Source: an uncultured Saprospiraceae bacterium (GTDB lineage Bacteria; Bacteroidota; Bacteroidia; Chitinophagales; Saprospiraceae). From it: 64,000 nt of DNA. The position numbers and the translations under genes were made by a program. This document shows, piece by piece, positions 24,983 to 34,458 of the stretch (position 1 is the stretch's first letter; each line of letters begins with the position of its first letter). The notes beneath the pieces are model-generated. The model ran no database searches. It was not told the DNA's origin and worked only from the letters and a program-made list of their open reading frames with translations. The stretch spans positions 1-64,000 of the forward strand of contig CALGLU010000045.1 of NCBI GenBank assembly GCA_937959275.1, written 5' to 3'.

Positions 24983-25600
24983 ATGTTTAAAATCAACATA
25001 TACCTAAAGTTTGCTCTCATTGCGTTGTTTTTTGGTGGAGGCGTACTGTTGTGGGTTTTTCAAGGCTTTTGGTATTCATTGCCTGTTTTGCTGATCGGGA
25101 TTGGATTACTGGTGAGCTATTTTTTGCTGGGTACGATTACGTCAGCTGCTGAGTTGATCCAAGATGGCAATTTTGGGGCTGCAGAGAAGAGATTAGATTT
25201 GACTTTTTTTCCAAAGTGGTTGTATGTGACGAATAGAGCTGTGTACTATATTATGCGTGGAGCCATTGCGATGGACCGAAAGGACACTGTAGCTGCAGAG
25301 GAGCTATTCCAAACTGCGAATAGTATGAAGCTGCCTAGTGATAATGAGAAGGCAATGGTTTTACTTCAGTTGGCCAATATCAATGCGATGAAGAACAAAT
25401 GGAAGGCAGCCAAAAATTATTATAAGGAAGCTAGAGGCCTTAAAGTTTCTGAAGGTCCAATCAAGGATCAATTGAACCAATTTGAAAAAGCCTTACAGAA
25501 TCAAGGGCAGGTTAAACTGGCCAGAAGCATGGGTAAAGATGGGATGAAGATGATGCAAGGCGGCATGAGTGGCAAGAGAAGACGACCTAAGATGAGATAA
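24983..25600 (+). CDS. Membrane protein with tetratricopeptide-like repeats
   Basis: A 205-residue protein. Two close membrane segments span about residues 8-27 and 31-50, followed by a cytoplasmic or periplasmic part with TPR-like helical pairs (NRAVYYIMRGAIAMDRKDTVAAEELFQ, NEKAMVLLQLANINAMKNKWKAAKNYYKEA) and a basic Met/Gly/Lys-rich tail (MKMMQGGMSGKRRRPKMR). TPRs mediate protein contacts; no enzymatic motif is visible. It has a good promoter directly upstream, and a lipoprotein gene follows after 83 bp. Confidence 0.7.
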   Translation: MFKINIYLKFALIALFFGGGVLLWVFQGFWYSLPVLLIGIGLLVSYFLLGTITSAAELIQDGNFGAAEKRLDLTFFPKWLYVTNRAVYYIMRGAIAMDRKDTVAAEELFQTANSMKLPSDNEKAMVLLQLANINAMKNKWKAAKNYYKEARGLKVSEGPIKDQLNQFEKALQNQGQVKLARSMGKDGMKMMQGGMSGKRRRPKMR

Positions 25601-25683
25601 GCTATTTAGCAAGTTGCCAAACTTTACATGAATTAATAACGAAGAAGATAAATTACTTTACTAACAACATTATAACATTTATT

Positions 25684-26502
25684 ATGAAACAAATAGCAAT
25701 ATTGTTTTTCGCGTGTATATTTTTTAGTTGCGCAAATTCGATGACAGAAGTATGGGTGAATAAGGACACCTCAGGGAAAGTGAAGATGTCAATTGACATG
25801 GGTGAAGCGATTGATATGGTAGGATCGGCATTAAAAGAAATGGATCCTAAAAAAGAAAACGATCAATTGGAAGAGGATAAAGGTTCCATGTTTGGTACAG
25901 GAAAGATAGATTCTACAATCGTTATGTATGATATGACTCCAGATTCAGTTCTACAAAACATGTCTAATCCTGAATTGTTAAAGAATATGATCATCACCAT
26001 GAAAGGAGATGCCGATAAAGAAGAAATGGTGCTAGCTGTTTCAATTGATTATAGAGACGAAAGAGAATTAATGGATTTGTTAACTGAGCTCGGTTCACTT
26101 CAAGAAGGAAATGCTGCGGGTGGCGGGATGAGTCGCGAGGAATTAGAGAAGTCATTTGCGAATCAACAGGTTGATTATAAAAATGGGATTGTGAGAATTC
26201 CAAGAAGTAATCTTTTGTCAGACATGGAAGAGGAAGGGTTACTTGATGAAGAAACAAAAGCGCAATTGGATTCCTTGCAATATTTGGGTGATGATGCAGA
26301 AGGCTTGACCTTTTTTAAAGAGATGCTTAATACAGATTTAAAGACGATTTACTATCTCCCCGGAGATATAGAATTCACAAACGATCGCACGGCCCTCATC
26401 GATGGCAATAGAGTCACGTTTACAGACAATTTGTGGGAGGCTTTGCTCAATGGAGATGAGGTTGAGACGCATGATCGAATTGTGAAGTTCAGTGTTAATT
26501 AG
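25684..26502 (+). CDS. Lipoprotein of unknown function
   Basis: A 272-residue exported protein with a lipobox (FFACIFFSCANS, Cys16). The mature part starts with a short beta-rich stretch (MTEVWVNKDTSGKVKMSIDMGEA) and is strongly acidic, with many Asp, Glu and Met residues. I recognise no domain. It follows the TPR membrane protein on the same strand and could be part of the same cell-envelope unit. Confidence 0.65.
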   Translation: MKQIAILFFACIFFSCANSMTEVWVNKDTSGKVKMSIDMGEAIDMVGSALKEMDPKKENDQLEEDKGSMFGTGKIDSTIVMYDMTPDSVLQNMSNPELLKNMIITMKGDADKEEMVLAVSIDYRDERELMDLLTELGSLQEGNAAGGGMSREELEKSFANQQVDYKNGIVRIPRSNLLSDMEEEGLLDEETKAQLDSLQYLGDDAEGLTFFKEMLNTDLKTIYYLPGDIEFTNDRTALIDGNRVTFTDNLWEALLNGDEVETHDRIVKFSVN

Positions 26503-26594
26503 TTTCTTAAGAATAGACCATATTGCGTCACAATCTTTGATATTCCGAATGGCAATCACTCAGCTGCTTGATAGGGATTTCCTATCTTCATGGC

Positions 26595-27911
26595 ATGTAT
26601 AGATTCATATATTGCTTGAGCGTGCTATTAATACTTTCAGCATGTTCAAATACCACATCCAACAGTCAGGATAAGAAACATGTAAGCATTGAAAAAAATG
26701 CAGATGGGGCCTTTCAATTCTATGTTGACGGTGAGCCATTTACCATAAAAGGAGTCGGATTTGAAACAGATAAATTTAGTGAACTAAAAGAAGCCGGAGG
26801 TAATGCATTCAGAACTTGGCGAACCGATAAGGCACAAATGGAATTAGATTCTGCTGCTAAGTATGGGTTTAAAGTCGCTCTAGGATTAGATATCGACAAA
26901 GAGCTCCATGGGTTCGATTATAATGATGAAGCAGCGGTTGCAGCACAGTTAAAAGAAATCAAGCAGCAAGTTTTAGAATTTAAAGATCATCCTAGTTTGC
27001 TATGTTGGGTTGCAGGGAATGAATTGAATTTATTGATTAATGACGACGGTAGCTTGCGCTTGGTAAATCCTAAGACCTATGTAGCGCTAAATGAAATCGT
27101 CCAATTTATCCATGAAGTAGATCCTTATCATCCAGTCACGACGACCTTTGCAGGTGGAATGAAGGAACATGTTGACTTGTGCAGAAAACACTGCCCAGAC
27201 TTAGATTTTTTGTCGTACCAGGTATATGGAGGTCTTGGAGATATACATAACATGGCTAGAGCTGCAGCTCCTGATATGCCTTTTGCTGTTACTGAGTTTG
27301 GTCCCATGGGACATTGGGAAATGCCATCTACAAATTGGGGTAGAGAAATCGAAGAGCCTAGCGCTGCCAAAGCAAAAGGCTATGCGGGCCGGATGAAGGC
27401 TGCCTTTGGAGAGAACCCTGATGGATTATGCCTTGGCGGATTTGCTTTCTTATGGGGACAAAAACAAGAGCGGACACCGACTTGGTATGGTATGTTAGGC
27501 AAGAATGGAGAATCCACTGCAACTGTCGATGAACTAACTAAAATATGGACAGGCGCATATCCTCCAAATCGCGCGCCTGCAGTCAATCAAATTTTTATTG
27601 ATGGTAACGGACCAATGGATAATTTGACACTAAGCCCGTCTAGCCAGCATGTCGCTAGCGTAGAGATATCAGACCCCGAAAATGATAAACTGGAAATTAC
27701 CTACGTGATCATGTCAGAAGTCAGACAGAAAAGTGATGGCGGCGCATTCGAACAAGAGCCAGAAGAAGTTGATTTCAAACATCAATTAAATGAAAAAGGA
27801 GAATTAATTTTTACCGCGCCAGCGGAAGAAGGAGATTATAGATTATTTGTGTACGCCTATGATAAAGACAGGAAATTGGGGTATAGTAATATTCCGTTTT
27901 TTGTGAAATAG
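26595..27911 (+). CDS. Glycoside hydrolase (GH2-type TIM barrel) lipoprotein
   Basis: A 438-residue lipoprotein from ATG 26595 (lipobox LILSACS). An open frame from 26568 adds nine residues before the signal peptide and is less likely. A TIM-barrel with Asn-Glu at CWVAGNELNLL (acid/base) and a second Glu in FAVTEFGPMGHW (nucleophile) matches GH2-like clan A enzymes; the FTIKGVGFETDKF opening also fits. The last 100 residues are a beta domain ending GYSNIPFFVK. Substrate unknown, perhaps a beta-glucan or galactan. A damaged copy of its 3' end lies 1.3 kb downstream. Confidence 0.75.
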   Translation: MYRFIYCLSVLLILSACSNTTSNSQDKKHVSIEKNADGAFQFYVDGEPFTIKGVGFETDKFSELKEAGGNAFRTWRTDKAQMELDSAAKYGFKVALGLDIDKELHGFDYNDEAAVAAQLKEIKQQVLEFKDHPSLLCWVAGNELNLLINDDGSLRLVNPKTYVALNEIVQFIHEVDPYHPVTTTFAGGMKEHVDLCRKHCPDLDFLSYQVYGGLGDIHNMARAAAPDMPFAVTEFGPMGHWEMPSTNWGREIEEPSAAKAKGYAGRMKAAFGENPDGLCLGGFAFLWGQKQERTPTWYGMLGKNGESTATVDELTKIWTGAYPPNRAPAVNQIFIDGNGPMDNLTLSPSSQHVASVEISDPENDKLEITYVIMSEVRQKSDGGAFEQEPEEVDFKHQLNEKGELIFTAPAEEGDYRLFVYAYDKDRKLGYSNIPFFVK

Positions 27912-27946
27912 AGGAATATTATAATAATCAAACCACTTCATGAAAT

Positions 27947-29020
27947 TTAACGATGTCCATTGATCCTGAAATTAGCGATTAGGCTGGACCTTGAAAACCA
28001 AATATTCCATTGGTCTAATGTTGTATTATTAGAAATGTTAGAAGTTGCACCAAACCCAAAGCTATTGCAGAATGAATTATTCACATAAGGACCTACTGAT
28101 GCACTGGTGCCTGAAGACACTTGTAATGTTTGACCGTCCACTAAGTACCATGTGAAAATGTATAATCGATCTCCTAAAAGAATCAAATCCAATGCGGATA
28201 AATCAAAAGTAACCCAGCCCCCTGAAAATGAAGCATTAACAATTGTCGTAGTTGTGGCTATATTGCTTGATTGACCATCTCTAATATCAAGTTTTAATTC
28301 AACATCACCATTGTAAGGTGTTTGGGTAGAATAATACTCAAACCCACCTGTCAACAAGATTTCAAAACTTTCAAGATGTGTATTGCTAGGTAACACAACG
28401 CCTCGTCCTGAGCCAACATTTCTACCTGAAGAGTTGATCCTATCATCTCCACCAAACCAACTACTTCCTTGTTGATTGCTACACTCAAGTGAAACATTAA
28501 CAGTAGAAGTACAATCGTCAATAAGTCCATGAAAGGAAGTGTGTTTTTCTATTTCAAAACCAGAATCTAAACAAATCGACTCTCCTGCTATGTATTGATT
28601 GGTACTCAAATTAGTGTGTGTGGCACTAGAAGTTATTTTATCAAGAACTCTGATATCTGAGTTGGAAGGTATTATAGAAGTCTGTAAAGAGTTTGTTTCA
28701 CAATCAACAATATTTTCAACAATATCTTTATTGATGTCAGCATTACATGGTGCTATTTCTCCTGATGTTTGATTACAGAAATTCCATGGGGCTTCTGATG
28801 TATAGGTCCATTGAACAGACTCAAAAAAACTACCTTCAATGATTGTTGTTCCTTGTCCTAGAGAAACATCTGCATTAAAATTACCGCCGATAGACGTTGT
28901 AATTGTTCCATAATCAGAATTATCATTATCGCAGTCAAGAGAAAAACTTATTGGCACTAAACATTGAGCGCTAACAATAATAGAGATCAAAAGGAGGTGT
29001 AATGTTGTCAAGAATTTCAT
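27947..29020 (-). CDS. Secreted protein with 3-coathanger stack
   Basis: A 357-residue exported protein (signal peptide MKFLTTLHLLLISIIVSAQ). Residues about 110-170 match a 3-coathanger stack (NIVDCETNSL, THTNLSTNQYIAGESICLDSGFEIEKHTSF). The last 180 residues form a beta-sandwich-like domain (LESFEILLTGGFEYYS, LKLDIRDG, DRLYIFTWYLVDG), perhaps carbohydrate-binding. No T9SS sorting domain is visible. It is transcribed toward the glycoside hydrolase. Confidence 0.7.
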   Translation of the reverse strand: MKFLTTLHLLLISIIVSAQCLVPISFSLDCDNDNSDYGTITTSIGGNFNADVSLGQGTTIIEGSFFESVQWTYTSEAPWNFCNQTSGEIAPCNADINKDIVENIVDCETNSLQTSIIPSNSDIRVLDKITSSATHTNLSTNQYIAGESICLDSGFEIEKHTSFHGLIDDCTSTVNVSLECSNQQGSSWFGGDDRINSSGRNVGSGRGVVLPSNTHLESFEILLTGGFEYYSTQTPYNGDVELKLDIRDGQSSNIATTTTIVNASFSGGWVTFDLSALDLILLGDRLYIFTWYLVDGQTLQVSSGTSASVGPYVNNSFCNSFGFGATSNISNNTTLDQWNIWFSRSSLIANFRINGHR

Positions 29021-29191
29021 AAAGTAGTTTAAGTGATCAAATATATAAAAAAATGAAATTAGGAGATATTAATGTTCATGTGAATCTGTTAAATCTCAAA
29101 TACCATTGGATTAACACTTTTATTTTTAAATGACTTGAATCTTTGAGGCTAACGAAAGGGAACTTTAGGTCATAGCTTTTAGGTGCACCAT

Positions 29192-29324
29192 AAGTGAGAG
29201 CAGCGAATTGACTTTAATGCACCGGAGGAGGAGGTGGGTTATCGTTTATTTATTTATTTATGCACATGATGCAGGAGGTAAATTGGGCTATAGTAATATT
29301 CCTTTTTTTGTGAAGCGATTATAG
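29192..29324 (+). pseudogene. Decayed 3' end of a glycoside hydrolase gene
   Basis: This stretch translates, across three frames, to segments matching the end of the 26595-27911 gene: NAPEEEVGYRLFIY against TAPAEEGDYRLFVY, then AHDAGGKLGYSNIPFFVK against AYDKDRKLGYSNIPFFVK, ending in a TAG at 29322. Two frame breaks are seen: a TTTA expansion at about 29243-29260 and one missing base near 29212. The nucleotide match over the last 39 gene bases is about 36. This is a remnant of a former second copy, truncated upstream. Confidence 0.8.
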
Positions 29325-29344
29325 GACAACAAAGTAATTCGAGG

Positions 29345-29803
29345 TCATTTGACAAAAAGTCTTTTATCAAAAGTAAATGGTTCTATTTTTAGCAATTTCA
29401 CCTTGCTAAATAATTTGTGAAATGGATTAACTAAATAGTTAAATTCATCTTGAACAACTGCAGAAGGGACTTTTAATATAAGAAATGTTCCTTCTATTAT
29501 AAAGTGATCGCCTATTAATTTTGTAGATGTTGTGTGCGGAAATTTTCTCCAATCTATATTTAGTTGGCTTATTGAAATTTCAAAAATTTCGGAGTTTGGT
29601 AATTTGATTGTCTGTAAATAATAATCTTTAGGTACAATGCCTAAAGGAGTATGAACTGCAATCTCCGTTGTACACAATGCTCTGCTTGCGCTTGTGTATA
29701 GAATTCTGAAACCTTTATTGTTCCACCTTCCTCCATTGATTTCAGCACCGATTCCACTTATCTGATTACTGTATTTTTGCTTTGCTAGCCGATAGACAAT
29801 CAT
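29345..29803 (-). CDS. RES-domain toxin (NAD+-degrading)
   Basis: A 152-residue RES-domain protein. The family signature is clear: VYRLAKQKY near the start, NGGRWNNKGFRILYTSASRALCTTEIAVH across residues 24-52, and LIGDHFIIEGTFLILKVPSAVV later. Characterised RES toxins are NAD+ phosphorylases or glycohydrolases that deplete NAD+. The ATG overlaps the upstream antitoxin stop by 4 bp. Adjacent on the left is the decayed glycoside hydrolase 3' end. Confidence 0.9.
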   Translation of the reverse strand: MIVYRLAKQKYSNQISGIGAEINGGRWNNKGFRILYTSASRALCTTEIAVHTPLGIVPKDYYLQTIKLPNSEIFEISISQLNIDWRKFPHTTSTKLIGDHFIIEGTFLILKVPSAVVQDEFNYLVNPFHKLFSKVKLLKIEPFTFDKRLFVK

Positions 29804-30204
29804 GCTAAAACACCATGCTCGATACGACCTAATTCATCCATCAGCATCTCAATACCAAAACTGTTGTCCAATAATTCAATCGGTCTAATATTACCCAGAG
29901 CTATAATTTTCGAATTCATCCATTCTCCGAAAATTTCGTTTGAGCCAAAAAGCTCTGTTCCTTTTAACTGTAGTTTTGCAATATCGATAATTCGTTCTGA
30001 TTGGATCGGTTCAAATTTCTTTTTTTCTTTTTTGTAACGCTGAATTGTCCTTTCAGTGAGATGTAAAAATTTACTCCAGTCCTTTAAACTGTATGAGTTT
30101 GTGTTTACAATCTCTTCAAATAATTTATATGGAATGCCTTTTCTTGATAACTTGACTAACTCAACAGTGTCTGCTAATTTCAAATTTAATTGGGCTATTG
30201 ACAT
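29800..30204 (-). CDS. Xre/ParS-type antitoxin
   Basis: A 134-residue antitoxin of the Xre/MbcA/ParS family. Residues about 20-70 hold a helix-turn-helix (YSLKDWSKFLHLTERTIQRYKKEK), and the C-terminus has the DUF2384 signature (LFGSNEIFGEWM, IRPIELLDNSFGIEMLMDELGRIEHG). It should neutralise the RES toxin by direct contact and repress the operon. The Bacteroidota-type pair order, antitoxin first with a 4-bp overlap, is intact. Confidence 0.9.
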   Translation of the reverse strand: MSIAQLNLKLADTVELVKLSRKGIPYKLFEEIVNTNSYSLKDWSKFLHLTERTIQRYKKEKKKFEPIQSERIIDIAKLQLKGTELFGSNEIFGEWMNSKIIALGNIRPIELLDNSFGIEMLMDELGRIEHGVLA

Positions 30205-30322
30205 GCTCGATGTGTATTTGTCGTAAATATAGCGTTAATTGTCCATGTTGTCAATGTTGGTTTTAGAGCTATGCTCTTTTTTATTATGATTTGAATTCTC
30301 TATTTTAGTAGAAATTCAAATC

Positions 30323-31969
30323 ATGAAACGCCGACATTTTGTAAAATCTCTTCCCCCAATTGTATCTCTTCCGTTTTGGAATGTTTCCCCGAACACGATT
30401 ATTTATAATGCAAACATCATCACTGTTAATCCAAAACAACCAAGAGCCGAAGCCATTGCGATTTTAGATGATCGTATTCTTGCGGTTGGTTCAAATACTG
30501 CGATTAAAAAGATGGCCAATGGATTTACAAAGAAAATCGACGTAGCGGGTCAAACGATCACGCCAGGATTTATTGATGCGCATTCTCACCCCGCTTCTTC
30601 AGGTAGACGCCATCTCAGAAATGTAAATTGTGATCTACGCTCTATCTCTGCCATCCAGGAAGCAATTAAAAAACGTGCAGATAATACGCCAAAAGGTGAA
30701 TGGGTCTCCGGATTTTTATATGATGATACTAAGGCTGTCGAAGGCCGATTTATCAATCGCTACGATTTGGATAAAGTGGCACCACATCATCCCGTCTACA
30801 TCGGCCATCGAGGCGGACATACGGCTTATGTCAATTCCAAAGCTTTAGCTGTTGTCAAATACACTAAAGACAGCAAGGATCCTGCAGGTGGTCAAATCGA
30901 TCGGGATCCTGCGACTGGTGAGCCAACCGGACTACTAAAAGAAACAGCGACCTCCGCCTTAGAAAGATTGATGCCGATATCGTTTGACGCTGAAGATTAC
31001 CAAGCAGGCGCAAAGCTGATCTCAGAGATGATGTCGAAAACAGGAGTGACAAGTGTAACTGACGCCTATGGCAGTCCCAAAGATTTACGTGCGTACCAAG
31101 ATGCCTACCACGCAGACGAATTGAAATTAAGAGTCTATTGTATGATGGGTTATTTCTCTATTGATGACATGCTGGACGCAGGGATTCGGACTGGCTTTGG
31201 TCATGATTGGGTGAAAGTAGGCGGCATGAAGTTAACCTGTGACGGATCAATTTCTGAACGAACAGCTAGACTTTCAGAACCCTATACAGGTAGACCTGAT
31301 GATTATGGCATTATCGTGATGGATCAAGATGCCTTATATGAGCATGCGATAAAAGCACATAAAGCAGACTGGCAAATTGGGATTCATGCTAATGGAGATG
31401 TTGGGATTGATATCGCTCTAAGTGTTTACGAACGATTGCAAAAAGAATATTACAGACCTGACCCGCGATTTCGATTAGAGCATTGTACTGTCATTAACAA
31501 GGATCTGATTCGTCGCATGCAAGCGCTGAATGTCATACCCAATCCCTTTTCAACCTATGTGTATTTCCATGGAGAAAAAATGATTAACTATGGAGCAGAA
31601 AGATTGGAAAATATGTTTGCTCTGCGTAGTTTTTTAGATGCTGGAATAAATGTCACTCAAACTTCGGATTACCCACCTGGGCCTTTTGATCCAATGATGG
31701 CATTGCAATCAAGTGTAACGCGTACAGATTGGCAAGGCACATCGTGGGGCACAAGTCAAAAAGTAACTGTAGAAGAGGCCATTAAAATCGGCACCCTAAA
31801 CGGAGCATATGCCTCTTATGAGGAGCATAGTAAAGGCTCTTTACAGGTGGGCAAGTTGGCTGATTTGGTCGTCTTAGGAGATGATCCCACTCAGGTGGAT
31901 CCCATGAAATTAATTGAGACTCCAGTAGAGCGAACCATGGTGGGAGGCAAATGGGTATACGAAAGTTGA
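30323..31969 (+). CDS. YtcJ-like metal-dependent amidohydrolase
   Basis: A 548-residue amidohydrolase. HSH in TPGFIDAHSHPASSG, a second-site His in IGIHANGDVGIDIAL, HCTVINKDLIRRM and the Asp in NVTQTSDYPPGPFD follow the YtcJ/AepA layout. The usual composite beta domain occupies both ends (ITVNPKQPRAEAIAI and GSLQVGKLADLVVLGDDP). The N-terminus (MKRRHFVKSLPP) resembles a Tat-like or short leader, so it may be exported. Substrate unknown. Confidence 0.85.
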   Translation: MKRRHFVKSLPPIVSLPFWNVSPNTIIYNANIITVNPKQPRAEAIAILDDRILAVGSNTAIKKMANGFTKKIDVAGQTITPGFIDAHSHPASSGRRHLRNVNCDLRSISAIQEAIKKRADNTPKGEWVSGFLYDDTKAVEGRFINRYDLDKVAPHHPVYIGHRGGHTAYVNSKALAVVKYTKDSKDPAGGQIDRDPATGEPTGLLKETATSALERLMPISFDAEDYQAGAKLISEMMSKTGVTSVTDAYGSPKDLRAYQDAYHADELKLRVYCMMGYFSIDDMLDAGIRTGFGHDWVKVGGMKLTCDGSISERTARLSEPYTGRPDDYGIIVMDQDALYEHAIKAHKADWQIGIHANGDVGIDIALSVYERLQKEYYRPDPRFRLEHCTVINKDLIRRMQALNVIPNPFSTYVYFHGEKMINYGAERLENMFALRSFLDAGINVTQTSDYPPGPFDPMMALQSSVTRTDWQGTSWGTSQKVTVEEAIKIGTLNGAYASYEEHSKGSLQVGKLADLVVLGDDPTQVDPMKLIETPVERTMVGGKWVYES

Positions 31970-32096
31970 TAGTCTACCTGCTTACAAGGCATACGAATTA
32001 ATTGTGACAGAGCACTAGGCTAGCACTAAATTCTTAAAAGATACAAAGCGCAAGTATCCTTAAGGAATTTAAGGCGCGCGGTGGAAAATGTAAAGC

Positions 32097-33914
32097 CTAT
32101 ATTTTAATTATTTTTTCTAAACTTAGCTGTTGATTCGTCTTGTTCGTAATCCGAATAAAGTACATGCCGCTAGTTAGGTTTTGCAAATTAATTGTTAGCT
32201 CACCATCTGCTGCATTGTAGCTTTGATGAATATTTCCAACAGTATTTAAAACATCAATATCATAATTGGACAAATCACCTCTAATCGTAAATACTCCAGG
32301 ACTCGGATTTGGATATAAGGTGATGCTGTTATCATTTGTTGATACATCAGACAAAGCTGTTGTTACGTTTTGCACATTGATAATGACTGGTGCATATTCT
32401 CCATTAATAGTGTGCCCAGAGGCATCAAAATGTGAAGGGTTTCCTTCGACATCAAATGCCTTTAAAAACAGTTCATGGGTACCGTTTGAGACTCCTGTGA
32501 GGTCAATGCTTAGCTCATGTAAAAAATAGGCTGTGGGGCTATCCTCATTCACATAAATTGTTTGGATAGGAACTTCGTCAATCCAAATCTCATAATGTGT
32601 AATGCCCTTTGCTTTTCCAGTGGCCGCTAGCTGAGCCAAGGAATTGCCCTTAATTAAAACATCTAAATGATCAGTGACGACTTCATCATACACATACCAC
32701 CATGCTGTGTATTGATCATTATAATGTTGGTCAAACTGCCAAAATGGGATGTCACCAATTTGTTGGAAAACAATACCAGGGCCAACCTGATTCGCTAAGT
32801 CCAAAAAACCCATTAATTTGCCAGTATAGCCAGTGTGAATCAATTGAGGTGGCGTAAAGCTAGGCGCTGCATTGATCGGGAAAGTCAATTCAATGTGAAT
32901 ATTCAATAGTCGTGGATTATTTAAGAAAAACTCAATTTCATTATTGCCGGTGATGAGGTCAGCTGGATCGATATTAAGAATAGCAGAATAAGGTTTAATT
33001 GAATTGATAAGTTGGATGTCAGGAAGAGATGCAATTGCCGAAACTGGTTTTGAAAAATTATATTCCGTACCATTAACAACTATTTTTTCTGAAGTTTGCC
33101 AGTTATAATCACCGCCTTGTATCGTAAACATGAGCTCTGCTGAAATAGGGAGATTTCCATTTATATCTTCCAGTTGATCCGGAATGGGAATTATACTCAT
33201 GGCACCTTCTGTTAACGAGCTCACCATTCCAATGCTTCTTTCATTTCCTGTTTTTCCGACTTCACTACCGAGTTGTCCATCCGTATAGTTATGAATCACA
33301 GTTGATTGCTGATAGTTAGCAGGCGCATCAAATCCGAAATTGTCCCAATGTATCATCGAGAGTAAAAAATTTTCCTTTGTTGTATTATAGGAAAAAAGCA
33401 ACCAATTGACTTGAGCAATTTCAAATTCTAATCCGGTAGGCGTATGACTCGTTACTAAACTACCATCAATCACAACAATCCCATCAATTAAAATTTTGAT
33501 ATGTGTCTTTGATACTTCGATCCGCCAATGTTTTCTCACATTAATCAATGGCACCAAATTTTTACCTGGGCAATATTCCATCAAATCTCCACAAGCACCA
33601 TTTTCATACACACCAGTTAATTCAGTTAGCACACCAAATTCGTCTCCAATTGAGACTAAAACATTAGGGCCGATCTCTGCAATTCTCAACATGAACGGCG
33701 GATCGGCTGGAGGTGGACTTACATTATCTAGTGAAACATGTCCAGTCAAATCTCTTTTGCGATCTGCTGGTGTCAAATCTAAATACCAAAACTGTCGATT
33801 CTTTTGAGAACCATCCAAATCAAATTCGATAACTCCAGTTCGATCTGTGAAGTCAAAGTGATGCCGGACACGTGATGAAGCAATTGCTCGATCACAATAA
33901 CCCGATGCGAGCAC
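32097..33914 (-). CDS. C-terminal part of a T9SS-exported protein, probably split by a frameshift
   Basis: A 605-codon frame lacking any signal peptide, though it ends in a T9SS type A sorting domain (SITLYPNPSPGVFTIRG, LTSGMYFIRITN, EKIIKI). Residues 1-190 are beta-rich and concanavalin-like (HHFDFTDRTGVIEFDLDG, HWRIEVSKTHIKILIDGI). The frame stays open upstream of its GTG start and reads NNQYHGHNVLASGYCDRAI in good protein sequence, until a TGA at 33951-33953. The upstream fragment 33937-34458 supplies the missing signal peptide. One base change in 33939-33953 would join both into a protein of about 785 residues. Confidence 0.7.
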   Translation of the reverse strand: MLASGYCDRAIASSRVRHHFDFTDRTGVIEFDLDGSQKNRQFWYLDLTPADRKRDLTGHVSLDNVSPPPADPPFMLRIAEIGPNVLVSIGDEFGVLTELTGVYENGACGDLMEYCPGKNLVPLINVRKHWRIEVSKTHIKILIDGIVVIDGSLVTSHTPTGLEFEIAQVNWLLFSYNTTKENFLLSMIHWDNFGFDAPANYQQSTVIHNYTDGQLGSEVGKTGNERSIGMVSSLTEGAMSIIPIPDQLEDINGNLPISAELMFTIQGGDYNWQTSEKIVVNGTEYNFSKPVSAIASLPDIQLINSIKPYSAILNIDPADLITGNNEIEFFLNNPRLLNIHIELTFPINAAPSFTPPQLIHTGYTGKLMGFLDLANQVGPGIVFQQIGDIPFWQFDQHYNDQYTAWWYVYDEVVTDHLDVLIKGNSLAQLAATGKAKGITHYEIWIDEVPIQTIYVNEDSPTAYFLHELSIDLTGVSNGTHELFLKAFDVEGNPSHFDASGHTINGEYAPVIINVQNVTTALSDVSTNDNSITLYPNPSPGVFTIRGDLSNYDIDVLNTVGNIHQSYNAADGELTINLQNLTSGMYFIRITNKTNQQLSLEKIIKI

Positions 33915-33936
33915 ATTGTGGCCATGATATTGGTTG

Positions 33937-34458
33937 TTAATTATGCTGACTCACCTTACCCATACCCATGCACCCAGAGTAGGATTGATTCCAATCTTTT
34001 TCATTAAAAGGTCCCATAGGATCATTCATGTCATCAAAGAAACCATTGAGTCGTTGTCTCATATCATTGACTCTTGTTGGGTCATGATTGATAATTGAAG
34101 TTTCAGTATAATCAGACGCATTTCCATAGGCATCTAATGCGTAGACTCTTGCTTGATAATCAACATTAGGCTCTAATGGTTGTATCATATGCGAACGATA
34201 AGGCGTCACAGCAGAATGGATAAATCCTTGAGAAACAGGTCCCCATTCTATGCGATAGCTATAGATGCCATTTTGCTTGTCTGGATCATATTCGTCATCA
34301 TAAATAGTCGTTAGTGAATTCCATGAAATTGTGGCGACTCGATCATCTTCTTGGATCTGAAGAATTGTTGGGCTTTCAATGATTTGTCCATAAATAGAAA
34401 TGGAAAAGAAAACGATTATAAAACTAGATAGAGTTTTGGATAACATATTGTTTGACAT
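33937..34458 (-). CDS. N-terminal part of the frameshifted T9SS-exported protein
   Basis: A 173-codon fragment with a signal peptide (SSFIIVFFSISIYGQ) and a fibronectin type III domain (residues 30-130: PTILQIQEDDRVATISWNS, YRIEWGPVSQ, LEPNVDYQARVYALDAYGNASDY). The following text (FFDDMNDPMGPFNEKDWN, GCMGMGKV) leads into the frame of the downstream fragment. Shifting by one base near 33939-33953 continues the reading to the T9SS signal. As it stands the secreted fragment would lack a sorting domain. Confidence 0.7.
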   Translation of the reverse strand: MSNNMLSKTLSSFIIVFFSISIYGQIIESPTILQIQEDDRVATISWNSLTTIYDDEYDPDKQNGIYSYRIEWGPVSQGFIHSAVTPYRSHMIQPLEPNVDYQARVYALDAYGNASDYTETSIINHDPTRVNDMRQRLNGFFDDMNDPMGPFNEKDWNQSYSGCMGMGKVSQHN

